Source of the DNA: Ignavibacteria bacterium
Lineage (GTDB): Bacteria; Bacteroidota; Ignavibacteria; Tepidaquicellales; Tepidaquicellaceae
NCBI GenBank assembly: GCA_016716125.1
Contig: JADJWZ010000007.1
Location: 62,001 to 126,000 of the forward strand
Reading direction: 5' to 3'
DNA length: 64,000 nt
In this document: piece by piece, positions 35,626 to 44,319 of the stretch
How the letters are laid out: the number at the start of each line of letters is the position of its first letter
Position numbering within the stretch: position 1 is the first letter of the stretch
The notes under the pieces: generated by a model
Told to the model about the DNA's origin: nothing
Databases searched by the model: none
What the model saw: the letters and a program-made list of their open reading frames with translations, nothing else
Position numbers and translations under genes: made by a program

Positions 35626-35964
35626 ATGGATAATCACAATTCGGAACATGCAGAACTTTCGGAACATGATGACGGACAAATTGCTGAAGCGCATCATCCG
35701 AGTTACGGCGTAAACGTTCTTGTATGGATCGGACTGATTGCGCTGACTTCAATAACTGTTTCAATCTCAGGTATAAATCTGGGAAGTCTCGCTCTTACAG
35801 TCGCTCTGATAATTGCAACCGTTAAGACAATGTTCGTAATAAATTTTTTCATGCATCTTAAATTTGACAATAAAGTGTTTAAAATATTCGTCGGAGTTTG
35901 TATGCTGATATTTATTGTAGTTTTAGTTCTTACATTTTTTGATCTTACATTCAGATATGAATAA
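35626..35964 (+). CDS. Cytochrome c oxidase subunit IV family protein
   Basis: The 112-residue protein has a His- and Asp-rich N terminus (DNHNSEHAELSEHDDGQIAE) and three membrane segments (VNVLVWIGLIALTSITVSI, LALTVALIIATVKTMFVINF and IFVGVCMLIFIVVLVLTFF), including MFVINFFMHLKF, typical of the small subunit IV (CtaF/CoxD-like). Its precise task is assembly or stability of the oxidase. It lies between subunits III and II. The gene after it starts 62 bases on. Confidence 0.85.
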   Translation: MDNHNSEHAELSEHDDGQIAEAHHPSYGVNVLVWIGLIALTSITVSISGINLGSLALTVALIIATVKTMFVINFFMHLKFDNKVFKIFVGVCMLIFIVVLVLTFFDLTFRYE

Positions 35965-36025
35965 GAAAAGTAAATTAAATTTTGATTTTAATTCAGATAA
36001 AATAGTTATTAACAGATTTTAAATC

Positions 36026-36781
36026 ATGAGACCAAGTATAATAAATGAAGTTGATGTTACCTTTTGGATAATCAATGGTATATCAATATTGTTATTGCTG
36101 CTGATAACAGCAGCCATGCTGTATTTTGTTTTCAAGTACAGCAAGAAGAGAAATCCTGTTCCGGAAAATATTGAAGGCAATACTACTATTGAAGTGATAT
36201 GGACAATAGTGCCGATAATTATTGTGCTGTATATGTTTTATATCAGCTGGGCGGGATTTGTAAATATGCGCGATGTGCCGAAAGATGCAATGGTTGTTAA
36301 AGTAACAGGTCAAATGTGGAAATGGACATTTGAATATGATAATCAGAAGAAATCTGATACACTGAATCTGCCGCATAACAAAAATGTAAAATTTGAAATT
36401 ACGTCTCAGGACGTTCTGCACAGTTTCTACCTCCCGCAGTTCAGGGTAAAGGAAGATGCCGTTCCGGGTGCGCAGAATTATTTCTGGATCAGGACAGCAG
36501 AGCTGGGAACATTTTACGCTACGTGTGCGGAATACTGCGGATTAAATCATTCATTTATGTATGCGCCGATAAATGTAATACCGGAAGATCAATATGAGAT
36601 ATGGAAAAATATTATGCCGGCTGATACTACAAAACAGGACAGCGCAATGGTAACACCTGTTACAACTTCAGATACAGCCGGAGTAAAAACCGACTCTCTG
36701 AATTCAGGCGCAAAAAAAGATTCTGTTACAAAAGAAACACCGGCTTCAGACATTAAACAAACTGATACATTAAAAAAATAA
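36026..36781 (+). CDS. ctaC: Cytochrome c oxidase subunit II with CuA centre
   Basis: The 251-residue protein has two N-terminal membrane segments (INGISILLLLLITAAMLYFVF and IEVIWTIVPIIIVLYMFYIS) and a periplasmic cupredoxin domain (about 85-195). The CuA ligands are all present: DVLHSFYLPQF and ATCAEYCGLNHSFM. It accepts electrons from cytochrome c. The final 50 residues are a Thr/Asp/Lys/Ser-rich low-complexity tail (about 200-251) without a heme domain. Subunit II usually comes first in such operons; here it comes after subunits I, III and IV. Confidence 0.94.
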   Translation: MRPSIINEVDVTFWIINGISILLLLLITAAMLYFVFKYSKKRNPVPENIEGNTTIEVIWTIVPIIIVLYMFYISWAGFVNMRDVPKDAMVVKVTGQMWKWTFEYDNQKKSDTLNLPHNKNVKFEITSQDVLHSFYLPQFRVKEDAVPGAQNYFWIRTAELGTFYATCAEYCGLNHSFMYAPINVIPEDQYEIWKNIMPADTTKQDSAMVTPVTTSDTAGVKTDSLNSGAKKDSVTKETPASDIKQTDTLKK

Positions 36782-36890
36782 ATTTCAGAATATTCATACT
36801 TCAGATACATATAAAAAGAATTTAAGCATAACAGAGGAAATTATTTTTCGCTTAAGGGTTATTCCTGAAATTACAAAGATCAGGATAACC

Positions 36891-37715
36891 GTGCTCGTTG
36901 CGTTTACAACAACACTCGGATACATACTTGCATTAAATGATTTAAGCCTGTTCTCATTTTATCCCGTGATAGGAATTTTTCTTCTCGCATGCGGAGCCGC
37001 AGCAATGAATCATTATCAGGAAAGAGGCACCGATATTCTGATGGACAGGACAAAAGGAAGACCGATCCCATCAGGCATGGTAACGCCTGCTTTTGTTATA
37101 ACCGTATCAGTATTTTTTCTGCTTGCGGGATCAGCTGTGCTTTTTCTGAAGACTAATCTTCTGACTCTTTATATTGGCCTGTTCACATTTCTCTGGTACA
37201 ATGCAGTATACACCCCGCTGAAGAAGGTAATGGCTCTTGCAATAATACCGGGTTCGCTTGTCGGAGCGCTGCCTCCGTTAGCCGGATGGACAGCTGCAGG
37301 AGGTTCACTTGGTGATGATAAAATACTCTTAATCGCTGCTTACTTTTTCATCTGGCAGATCCCGCACTTCTGGATACTGCTTTTAGTTTACGGCAAGGAT
37401 TATGATAAGGGAGGATTTCCGACATTGACAAATATTTTATCCCAGACGCAGCTGATCAGAATTACATTTACCTGGATACTTCTGACCATTGCAGTTGCGC
37501 TGAGCATAAACTTTTTCGGGATACTGAATTATTATATTTCAAACGCTCTGCTGACGTTACTTTGCTTCTGGATATTCACAATGTCATTAAAATTTTTAAA
37601 CAGGACAGGTGATAAAAAAAGCTTTAAGAATATGTTTATAAATATTAACATATTTACATTACTGATAATAACGATATTGTCAGTTGATAAACTTATTAAA
37701 TTAATTTCGGAATAA
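36891..37715 (+). CDS. ctaB: Protoheme IX farnesyltransferase (heme O synthase)
   Basis: The 274-residue protein with about eight membrane segments is a UbiA-type prenyltransferase: NHYQERGTDILMDRTKGRPI carries the Asn/Asp motif that binds the diphosphate, with PLKKVMALAIIPGSLVGALPP and HFWILLLVYGKDYDKGGF. It makes heme O from protoheme and farnesyl diphosphate. The listed GTG start (36891) is the only canonical start available, but the reading frame is open upstream and encodes FRLRVIPEITKIRIT, the normal CyoE N-terminus. No ATG, GTG or TTG precedes it in frame back to subunit II, whereas ATT codons at 36840 and 36843 follow AGAGGA. The true start is probably ATT near 36843. Confidence 0.9.
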   Translation: MLVAFTTTLGYILALNDLSLFSFYPVIGIFLLACGAAAMNHYQERGTDILMDRTKGRPIPSGMVTPAFVITVSVFFLLAGSAVLFLKTNLLTLYIGLFTFLWYNAVYTPLKKVMALAIIPGSLVGALPPLAGWTAAGGSLGDDKILLIAAYFFIWQIPHFWILLLVYGKDYDKGGFPTLTNILSQTQLIRITFTWILLTIAVALSINFFGILNYYISNALLTLLCFWIFTMSLKFLNRTGDKKSFKNMFININIFTLLIITILSVDKLIKLISE

Positions 37716-37744
37716 AATTTTTAATATAATCATTAAATTCACAA

Positions 37745-39109
37745 ATGGATTTTTTAGATAATTTAGTTATCCCCGCTACGGCGCAGCATCTCTCGCTGCT
37801 GAAGATAATTCTTGTAATGTCTCTGCTTATCTTCATTCCTTTTTTCGGAATGCTAATCGGCGGAACGGCTTTCTCGGTTATTTTCAATGCTTACGGCAGA
37901 AAGAAGAAAAACAAACTGTTCATCAGGTTTGCGAAAGATGTAATTGACAAACTTGCTATTAACAGATTTGTCGGCGTAGGTCTTGGAATTATTCCGATGC
38001 TGTCAATTACATTCTGTTATGCTCAGCTATTGTTTGAAGTAAAGGTTATCAGCGTTAGTTTATTATTTGTCGCTACTCTGTTTCTTGCTCTTGCCGTAAA
38101 TTTTATATACAGTTATCAGAACACATTCCAGATAGAATCTCTTATTGAGACTTTCAAAGGAATTACCGGACTCGATAAACATGAACTTGACAAACAGCTT
38201 CCTGAGGATGTTACCGATTACGAGTTTGATTTAATGAATACAAATTCAAATTCAGGTCTATACGGATTTGTTCTTTTGCTTCTAACAGCAACGTTTTTTG
38301 CAGGCGGGATAACCATAGCGCAGTTCTCCGAGAATTATCAGGATTTTCAAAACATTGCTCAGATGTTTTTATCAGGCGCGACTTTTGTAAATTTTCTTTT
38401 CATTCTTGTCTTATCGGCGGCAATTACAGGCAGCGCGATACTTTTCTTTTTCTTCAGCTGGCAGGGAGGAATGCATGACATGGATAAAGAGTATTCCAAT
38501 TTTGTAAAAAAGATTGCCGGCAATATGGCATTTACCGGCGCGGCGGTGACTCCGGTAGTGCTTTTCTTCAGTTTCTATATGACTCCGAATTCAGCGCTGT
38601 CGGGATCAGTGTTTGTTTATACCGGACTTGCATTTGTATCGCTACTTATGCTCTGCAATTTCCTTTATGCGGTAATAAAGAATTCAGATATGAAATATAT
38701 AGGAGCGGCGTTTTATTTTGTGATATTATCGTGCGGATTTATAATAATGAAAAATCAGTCAGCATTCGGTACAGCATCATACAAACATCTTGAAATAATA
38801 AGTCTCAAAGCTGAAGAGCTTCATAAAGAAAAGAAAACTAAAACAATTAATACAGAAGGCGTTAACGGAGAAGAAATATTCACGAAGATCTGTTCGGCAT
38901 GTCACGGTTTTGATACAAAACTTGTCGGACCTCCGTATAATTTAACCGTTCCGAAATATAACGGTGATATTAAAAAACTCGCTGACTTTATTTTAAATCC
39001 GACAAAGGTAAGTGCGGATTATCCGCCTATGCCGAATCCCGGTCTTAAGCCGAAAGAAGCAGCCGCAGTTTCTCAGTATTTAATTGATAAAGTTTCCGGA
39101 AAGAAATAA
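37745..39109 (+). CDS. Multi-pass membrane protein with C-terminal cytochrome c domain
   Basis: The 454-residue protein has about ten membrane segments (first MSLLIFIPFFGMLIGGTAFSV-like, residues 25-50; more through about 345) and a C-terminal cytochrome c domain (about 380-454): ICSACHGFDTKLVGPPYN with heme motif CSACH, and YPPMPNPGLKPKEAAAVSQYL with a possible Met ligand. The membrane part has no motif I can assign. The last gene of the respiratory run, it lies 29 bases after heme O synthase and ends just before a terminator. A c-type electron carrier tied to the oxidase is likely from context only. Confidence 0.75.
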   Translation: MDFLDNLVIPATAQHLSLLKIILVMSLLIFIPFFGMLIGGTAFSVIFNAYGRKKKNKLFIRFAKDVIDKLAINRFVGVGLGIIPMLSITFCYAQLLFEVKVISVSLLFVATLFLALAVNFIYSYQNTFQIESLIETFKGITGLDKHELDKQLPEDVTDYEFDLMNTNSNSGLYGFVLLLLTATFFAGGITIAQFSENYQDFQNIAQMFLSGATFVNFLFILVLSAAITGSAILFFFFSWQGGMHDMDKEYSNFVKKIAGNMAFTGAAVTPVVLFFSFYMTPNSALSGSVFVYTGLAFVSLLMLCNFLYAVIKNSDMKYIGAAFYFVILSCGFIIMKNQSAFGTASYKHLEIISLKAEELHKEKKTKTINTEGVNGEEIFTKICSACHGFDTKLVGPPYNLTVPKYNGDIKKLADFILNPTKVSADYPPMPNPGLKPKEAAAVSQYLIDKVSGKK

Positions 39110-39129
39110 TCCGCGAATTCAGAATTTAA

Positions 39130-39157
39130 AAGCGAAGTTATACTTCGCTTTTTTTTT
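39130..39157 (+). terminator. Terminator closing the ACIII-oxidase gene run
   Basis: Stem AAGCGAAG/CTTCGCTT (39130-39137 and 39143-39150), loop TTATA, then eight T. Its position upstream of ATG 39174 also supports that start for the sirtuin gene. Confidence 0.9.
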
Positions 39158-39173
39158 ACATTTTAGTCAGTTC

Positions 39174-39872
39174 ATGAAAAGAAAAAAAATTGTAGTTCTT
39201 ACCGGAGCTGGGATCAGCGCTGAAAGCGGACTCTCGACTTTCAGGGATGCGGGCGGACTTTGGGAAGGACATAATGTAATGGATGTTGCTTCTCCCGAAG
39301 GATGGAGACGTGACAGAAAGCTTGTGCTGGAGTTCTATAATCAGAGGCGCAGACAGCTCGGGAATGCGCATCCAAACAAAGCTCATAAAGCTCTTCTCGA
39401 ATTAGAGAAAAATTATGACGTTACAATAGTAACACAGAATGTTGATAACCTTCATGAAAGAGCGGGTTCGACTAACATAATTCATCTGCATGGCGAGCTT
39501 AACAAATCACAAAGCACTCTGAATCCTGAACTTATATATGATCTGAACGGAAAGGATATCAACGAAGGTGATAAATGCGAACTCGGATCTCAGCTCAGAC
39601 CTTTTATAGTCTGGTTCGGGGAGATGGTTCCTAAAATGGATGAAGCGGTTAAAGCCGCACTCGAAGCTGAAATATTTATTGTTATTGGAACGTCGCTTGT
39701 AGTATATCCCGCGGCGGGACTGCTGCAGTTTGCTGAACCGGATATTAAAAAATATTTAATTGATCCTGCGGAGCCTGAGCTGTATTATAATTATCCCAAT
39801 CTTACGCATATCAGAGATAAAGCAACAGCGGGAACTGAGTCACTTGTGAATGAGCTTATGAAAAATATTTAG
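39174..39872 (+). CDS. cobB: Sirtuin, NAD-dependent protein deacylase
   Basis: The 232-residue protein (start ATG 39174; an upstream in-frame start at 39084 would cross a terminator) has the sirtuin core: VVLTGAGISAESGLSTFRDAGGLW for NAD binding, TQNVDNLHERAG and the catalytic His in IIHLHGEL, then FIVWFGEMVP and GTSLVVYPAAGLLQFA. The class III-like Tyr and Arg seen in relatives that remove succinyl groups are not clear here. The small zinc module, which normally bears four Cys, holds only one Cys (DKCELGSQLRPF), so no zinc site can be formed as usual. Cytoplasmic. Single gene with a bidirectional terminator. Confidence 0.88.
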   Translation: MKRKKIVVLTGAGISAESGLSTFRDAGGLWEGHNVMDVASPEGWRRDRKLVLEFYNQRRRQLGNAHPNKAHKALLELEKNYDVTIVTQNVDNLHERAGSTNIIHLHGELNKSQSTLNPELIYDLNGKDINEGDKCELGSQLRPFIVWFGEMVPKMDEAVKAALEAEIFIVIGTSLVVYPAAGLLQFAEPDIKKYLIDPAEPELYYNYPNLTHIRDKATAGTESLVNELMKNI

Positions 39873-39895
39873 AAAAGTTTAAAGATATCAAGAAA

Positions 39896-39936
39896 TAAAA
39901 AAAGCTGTTTCCTTTATTCCGGAAACAGCTTTTTTA
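39896..39936. terminator. Bidirectional rho-independent terminator
   Basis: Stem AAAGCTGTTTCC/GGAAACAGCTTT (39901-39912 and 39921-39932) with A on the left and T on the right, between the convergent sirtuin and OmpA-family genes. Confidence 0.9.
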
Positions 39937-39953
39937 ATAATAAATAATCAGAA

Positions 39954-41381
39954 CTATTTTAATCTCTTGAAGTCAATTCTTCTGTTTCTGAATCTTCCTT
40001 CTTCAGTTTCATTTGTATCTACCGGCTGGTCAGGACCATAACCAACTGTAATGATTCTAGAAGGAGAAATTCCTTTAGAAACGAACCATGCTTTCACTGA
40101 TTCAGCTCTTCTTTCAGAAAGTCCCATGTTATGTTCCCTGCTTCCTGTTATATCAGTATGACCGCTGATCTCAACCTCAAGATTTGGATTATCTCTCATA
40201 TATCCCAAAGCTTTTTCGAGAATATCTTCAGCAAAAGATGAAATATCAGATCTGTTAGTTTCAAAATTGATTCCTTCAAGCGTGATAACCTGTCCTACTT
40301 TGATCGGTTCTTCTACAGGTTTCGGAAGATCATCGGAAGGATCCAGAGGGTTAGTGCCTCTGCCAACTTCTACACCGTCGTTGATAGTACCAAGATCGGT
40401 ATCAAATGCCTTAGGATCTGTTTTATAAGTTAAGACTTCATCTCCGTCCGTCAGACCGTCATCATCAGTATCAGTATCTGTCGGAATTGTAAAATAAATA
40501 TTGATCTCTTCGTTATCCATTAATCTGTCACCGTCAGTATCTTTTTTGAGAGGATCTGTACTGTGCTGTTTCACTTCAGCACCGTCCCACAGAGTATCAC
40601 CGTCAGTATCTTTGTTTAAAGGATTGGTCATATATGTCATAACTTCTTCACCATCCTTCAAACCGTCACCGTCAGTATCAGCAATATTCGGATTGGTACC
40701 AAGCTCTTCTTCGCGGCATTTAGTCAGACCGTCTTTATCCAGATCAGTATCGCAATCGTCGCTGCCTGCAAAAGTCAGACCTAAGGACAGATTAGCTGAT
40801 GCGTCTTCCCATTTACCCAGTACGAAATTATTCAGAAGATCTGAGAAAGGATACGTAACACCACCGCTGATATCAAGCATTACATTATCAGACATTCTGA
40901 TCTCTGTCCCGATACCGAGAGGAATGAATGCCGTCCAGCCGTTTGCTTTTTCAAAATAATCAGGAACGTTTGAATTGACAGGCAGTTCTTTTGTATTGTA
41001 TTTCATCAGACCAAGGCCGCCGTAAAAATACGGATTCCAGTTTTTTGAATTTCCCGGTGAAATTCTTAATCTTGCGTCAATCGGAATAATATCCGATTTG
41101 ACAAAATTTCCATCACTTCTTGTACCGGCTGTGTAAGTGTTAAAATCATCTTCGGTTTTATATTGTCCGTATCCGCCGCCAATTTCTATTGCGAGAAGTC
41201 TGGACAATTCAAAAGCCAGATATGCTCTTGCAGTATAAGAAAAAGCCGCTTTGTATTCGGAAAACGGCATAAGCTGATTGTATTGAATTCCTCCCTTCAT
41301 TATGTAATCCTTAAACTGAGCATTGGAAATAGCGGGTAAAAATAGTGAAGTGATAAATAAAATTGATAAAAACTTTTTCAT
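39954..41381 (-). CDS. OmpA-family outer-membrane protein with thrombospondin type 3 repeats
   Basis: The 475-residue protein has a signal peptide (MKKFLSILFITSLFLPAISNA), an N-terminal beta-barrel (about 25-205; KAAFSYTARAYLAFELSRL), then Asp-rich calcium-binding TSP3 repeats (about 210-345; DTDGDGLKDGEE, DTDGDTLWDGAE, DTDGDRLMDNEE, DTDDDGLTDGDE). The C terminus (about 365-475) is an OmpA-like peptidoglycan-binding domain: INFETNRSDISSFAED, ISGHTDITGSREHNMGLSE, with the conserved Asp and Arg. It spans the outer membrane and anchors it to peptidoglycan. Single gene flanked by terminators; convergent with the sirtuin. Confidence 0.9.
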   Translation of the reverse strand: MKKFLSILFITSLFLPAISNAQFKDYIMKGGIQYNQLMPFSEYKAAFSYTARAYLAFELSRLLAIEIGGGYGQYKTEDDFNTYTAGTRSDGNFVKSDIIPIDARLRISPGNSKNWNPYFYGGLGLMKYNTKELPVNSNVPDYFEKANGWTAFIPLGIGTEIRMSDNVMLDISGGVTYPFSDLLNNFVLGKWEDASANLSLGLTFAGSDDCDTDLDKDGLTKCREEELGTNPNIADTDGDGLKDGEEVMTYMTNPLNKDTDGDTLWDGAEVKQHSTDPLKKDTDGDRLMDNEEINIYFTIPTDTDTDDDGLTDGDEVLTYKTDPKAFDTDLGTINDGVEVGRGTNPLDPSDDLPKPVEEPIKVGQVITLEGINFETNRSDISSFAEDILEKALGYMRDNPNLEVEISGHTDITGSREHNMGLSERRAESVKAWFVSKGISPSRIITVGYGPDQPVDTNETEEGRFRNRRIDFKRLK

Positions 41382-41516
41382 TGTTTCTCCTATGTTTATA
41401 TTTGTAAAATTGAGTAAAAGTAACTAATACAATCTTAATAAGAAATTGAAAAGTAATCTACATTAAAAAAATTTAATTTCCGATTTTTAACTTCTGATTA
41501 TTTAAAGAGTTAAAAA

Positions 41517-41546
41517 AAAGAGGCAGGCTTTTATACCTGCCTCTTT
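41517..41546 (-). terminator. Rho-independent terminator
   Basis: Perfect 11-bp stem AAAGAGGCAGG/CCTGCCTCTTT with an 8-base loop and flanking A run, read on the minus strand after the T9SS gene ending at 41579. Confidence 0.88.
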
Positions 41547-41578
41547 TTTAAAAAGATTATTTAATTTAAAAAAAATAT

Positions 41579-43708
41579 TTATTTGATTATGCTCATTTTC
41601 ATAACTTTACTGTATTGAGCGGTCTCAAGCTTATAGAAATAAACTCCGCTTGAAAGATTTGCAGCATTGAAATCAACTGTGTAATAACCTGCCGTTTTAA
41701 ATCCATCAGTGATCACGGATACTAACTTCCCGCTGTTATCATATACAGATAACTTTACGTTTGCATCTACAGGAATCTCAAACTGTATCGTTGTAGACGG
41801 ATTGAACGGGTTCGGATAGTTTTGTGATAAATTGAATTTTGCAGGTATTTCAATAACTACTTCATTGCTCAAATTGAAATATTCAAAACTGCCGTTATAG
41901 TCAATTTGTTTTAACCTGTAATTATATGTTCCGCTGTTCAGATTTTTATCTGTAAATGTATAGTTCTGCTGTTCAGAAGTTGTTCCGTTACCGTTTACAA
42001 ATCCGGTCTTCGTCCACTGACCATTAACTGAAGATCTTTCAATATCAAATCCTGAGTTATTTATTTCTGAAGCCGTACTCCAGATTAATGTAACATCTTT
42101 ACCGTTAATTGACGAAACAAATGAACTTAATTCAACAGGCAGCGGATCATCGATCCACGTCTTGAATACTGTATCGACTAAGTTTCCGGTTGATCCTATT
42201 ATTGTGTCTTTTCCTACTACTGTTCCGGTATAGCAAAACTGAGCAATACCTGCTGCATTGGTAAATGCAAAGCCAGCGCCCGGATTTGCTCCGGAAATTA
42301 AGAAGTCAACTCTTACTCCTGCTACAGGTACTCCTAAATTATCAAGTACCAAACCGTTCAGGCAATGAGGAGTATTTATTTCATTAGTAGCATTTTCAGG
42401 AGTAACGTCTAGAGTAGATACAACTGCAATTTGTGATAATGATCCGCCTCCGGGATAACCGTAAGAGTCAAAAGAATCATATCCATAAACAAAACATCCG
42501 AATGGAAGTGATCCTGCTAAATTATGCGAACCCAGCGCTACAGGTAACTGAGCTCCTGAAAATCCGGTTACGCCTATTGGAGTAAAATTAATTGCAGGAA
42601 CAGGTACTCCGTCCAAAGTCATTGAACCGACAATTGCATTTGGAACAACTACGTTTATGAAATTTTGTGCAAATCCTGAAGCAGGTGTTGAAACAGTATA
42701 TGCTGCAAGGAATTGTTCAAAAGGAGGAATTAACATCATAAACGGATCTGATACAACATTATCCACTCCCTGTGAATTGCTGTATTGAGCAACCATTACA
42801 GGTTTATCAGAATTTATTGAAGATCCGGCTGTCAATGAAATCTCAATATAATCTCCGGAATTAATCTGTGGCTGCGGAACTCCGTCAATTGATACGGTCG
42901 TTGCATTTTCAGATGCAAGAATTCTCCAGTGATCACCGTTTAATCTTGTTGCTAAAGGGTAAGTTATAAAATTCTTTCCCCAGGTATTTGTCGGAAAAAG
43001 CATTTCCACTATATGATCACAGCAGCAGATTCCAATAGGAACATTAACACATCTGTGAACACCCATTACTCCGATAGGATTGTCTGATGTAATAGTTGAA
43101 CCCGTTAATTCTGATGATGCTGTTTGCTGCATTATTTCATATGTCTCACCTTGCTGTAAAGTAATATTATAAGGAATATTTGCAGGATGCGGTCCCAATG
43201 TTATTTTAGGAGTAATCGTTACAGTAGTGTTATTTTGCGTGCCGATTATTCCCATAAGATGACCGTTCCCGTTATCTTTATAATTCAAGTATAAATAATC
43301 CGTACCGAGAATATCCGTCGGCAAAGCCAGAAATGCATCTGTTGTAAAATCAACTCTGTTCAATCCATACACAGTGACCTCCTGCAAAGAAGTTACGTGT
43401 ATACCGAGATTACCCACTACATCAGATACATGGACTGATGCTGCGTTTGGTATAACTACGGTTGTTACTGTATTTGCAGAAACATTAAACGGAGTCGAAA
43501 AACCTAATCCGGCTATGTCAACATTTCCTGATGTATTAACATCGCTTGTAATAAAGAGACTTAGTACCTGCGGTGAACTCAGATCATTTCTGTTAAACAT
43601 AAACCAGAAATCCGTACCTTTTGTATCCTGTGCCTTTGATAAGCCGGAACACATTACAGCAATAATTAAAACAACCATAACTGTAAGAAATCTTCTAAAT
43701 GTTTTCAT
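41579..43708 (-). CDS. IgGFc-binding-like protein with Ig domain and T9SS sorting domain (copy 1)
   Basis: The start at 43708 gives a 709-residue protein with a signal peptide (MKTFRRFLTVMVVLIIAVMC and AQ); an in-frame start 30 codons earlier adds an unrelated leader, and AAAGG lies just before 43708. Residues about 25-430 form an IgGFc-binding-like domain: TKGTDFWFMFNRN and TDAFLALPTDILGTDY. A bacterial Ig-like module follows (VLDNLGVPVAGVRVDF ... AGIAQFCYTGT), then a fibronectin-like stretch (PVELSSFVSSINGKDVTLIW) and the T9SS domain (FNLSQNYPNPFNPST ... KVMKMSIIK). It is a near-parallel paralog of the gene at 44320-46452. Expected on the surface, adhesive function likely but not shown. Confidence 0.82.
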   Translation of the reverse strand: MKTFRRFLTVMVVLIIAVMCSGLSKAQDTKGTDFWFMFNRNDLSSPQVLSLFITSDVNTSGNVDIAGLGFSTPFNVSANTVTTVVIPNAASVHVSDVVGNLGIHVTSLQEVTVYGLNRVDFTTDAFLALPTDILGTDYLYLNYKDNGNGHLMGIIGTQNNTTVTITPKITLGPHPANIPYNITLQQGETYEIMQQTASSELTGSTITSDNPIGVMGVHRCVNVPIGICCCDHIVEMLFPTNTWGKNFITYPLATRLNGDHWRILASENATTVSIDGVPQPQINSGDYIEISLTAGSSINSDKPVMVAQYSNSQGVDNVVSDPFMMLIPPFEQFLAAYTVSTPASGFAQNFINVVVPNAIVGSMTLDGVPVPAINFTPIGVTGFSGAQLPVALGSHNLAGSLPFGCFVYGYDSFDSYGYPGGGSLSQIAVVSTLDVTPENATNEINTPHCLNGLVLDNLGVPVAGVRVDFLISGANPGAGFAFTNAAGIAQFCYTGTVVGKDTIIGSTGNLVDTVFKTWIDDPLPVELSSFVSSINGKDVTLIWSTASEINNSGFDIERSSVNGQWTKTGFVNGNGTTSEQQNYTFTDKNLNSGTYNYRLKQIDYNGSFEYFNLSNEVVIEIPAKFNLSQNYPNPFNPSTTIQFEIPVDANVKLSVYDNSGKLVSVITDGFKTAGYYTVDFNAANLSSGVYFYKLETAQYSKVMKMSIIK

Positions 43709-44261
43709 TTCTTTACCTTTCGGTTTAATTAAAAAATAATATAATAGCTTGTTACCTTTCTGAAACGCATTTACAAAAATAGAAGAATATAAATACACTT
43801 ACATTAAGTAAGAATATTCAATTTGGCTGTGTGTATATACTTAATAAAACATAAATGTGATTTTTTTTTAAAAAAATCAACTTGTTAAATTCATCAAGTA
43901 TTTTCGAAATGATGTGTGATTTTAAGATACAAACCTCCCTGTAGTTTAATTGAAAAATTCCCGGTCAGAATTTTTCTGAAAATTAAAATATCTTCTCTAA
44001 ACAGTGGTGAATTTATTTGAACTTAGATTTGTCAATTGGATGGTGTAAAAATATCTATGCAATTATTTTTATTTATTCAAAACTAATACTTTAAATATAT
44101 CTGTTCAATTACATTTTTTTTGCACTTATAAATTTCTCACCAACTTAACCTAAATTTTTCCTATTAAGAAAATGACGGATATTAAATTAGCAAAGAAAAT
44201 AAAATTAAGTTTCAATTATACTGAGAATTTACTTTAATCAATAACGGAAAATCTAAAGCAA
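43709..44261. other. Upstream non-coding region, conserved with 46453-46970
   Basis: About 550 bases before copy 1 hold no gene. Long stretches match the region before copy 2, including a 25-base identical block (43826-43850) that reads GCTGTGTGTATATACTTAAT and goes on to AAAAC, plus a stretch near 44028-44150. The region may carry regulation kept after duplication. Confidence 0.6.
43774..43781 (-). promoter_or_regulatory. Possible -7 promoter box (TATTTTTG)
   Basis: On the minus strand this reads TATTTTTG about 66 bases upstream of the start at 43708. The same TTACAAAAATA string (plus strand) is conserved before copy 2 at 46521 and before the gene at 240. Confidence 0.45.
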
Positions 44262-44291
44262 AAAAAGACAGGCTTTTCAACCTGTCTTTTT
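44262..44291 (-). terminator. Rho-independent terminator
   Basis: Perfect 11-bp stem AAAAAGACAGG/CCTGTCTTTTT with an 8-base loop, read on the minus strand after the gene ending at 44320. Confidence 0.88.
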
Positions 44292-44319
44292 AAATAGAAT
44301 TCTTTTTTTGAAATTTAAA

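Noticed and set aside
39084..39173. Upstream start of the sirtuin gene
   Set aside because: The added residues run through a strong terminator hairpin and are unrelated to sirtuins.
43709..43798. Upstream start of the T9SS gene at 41579
   Set aside because: The added 30 residues precede a clear signal peptide, and AAAGG stands just before the chosen ATG.
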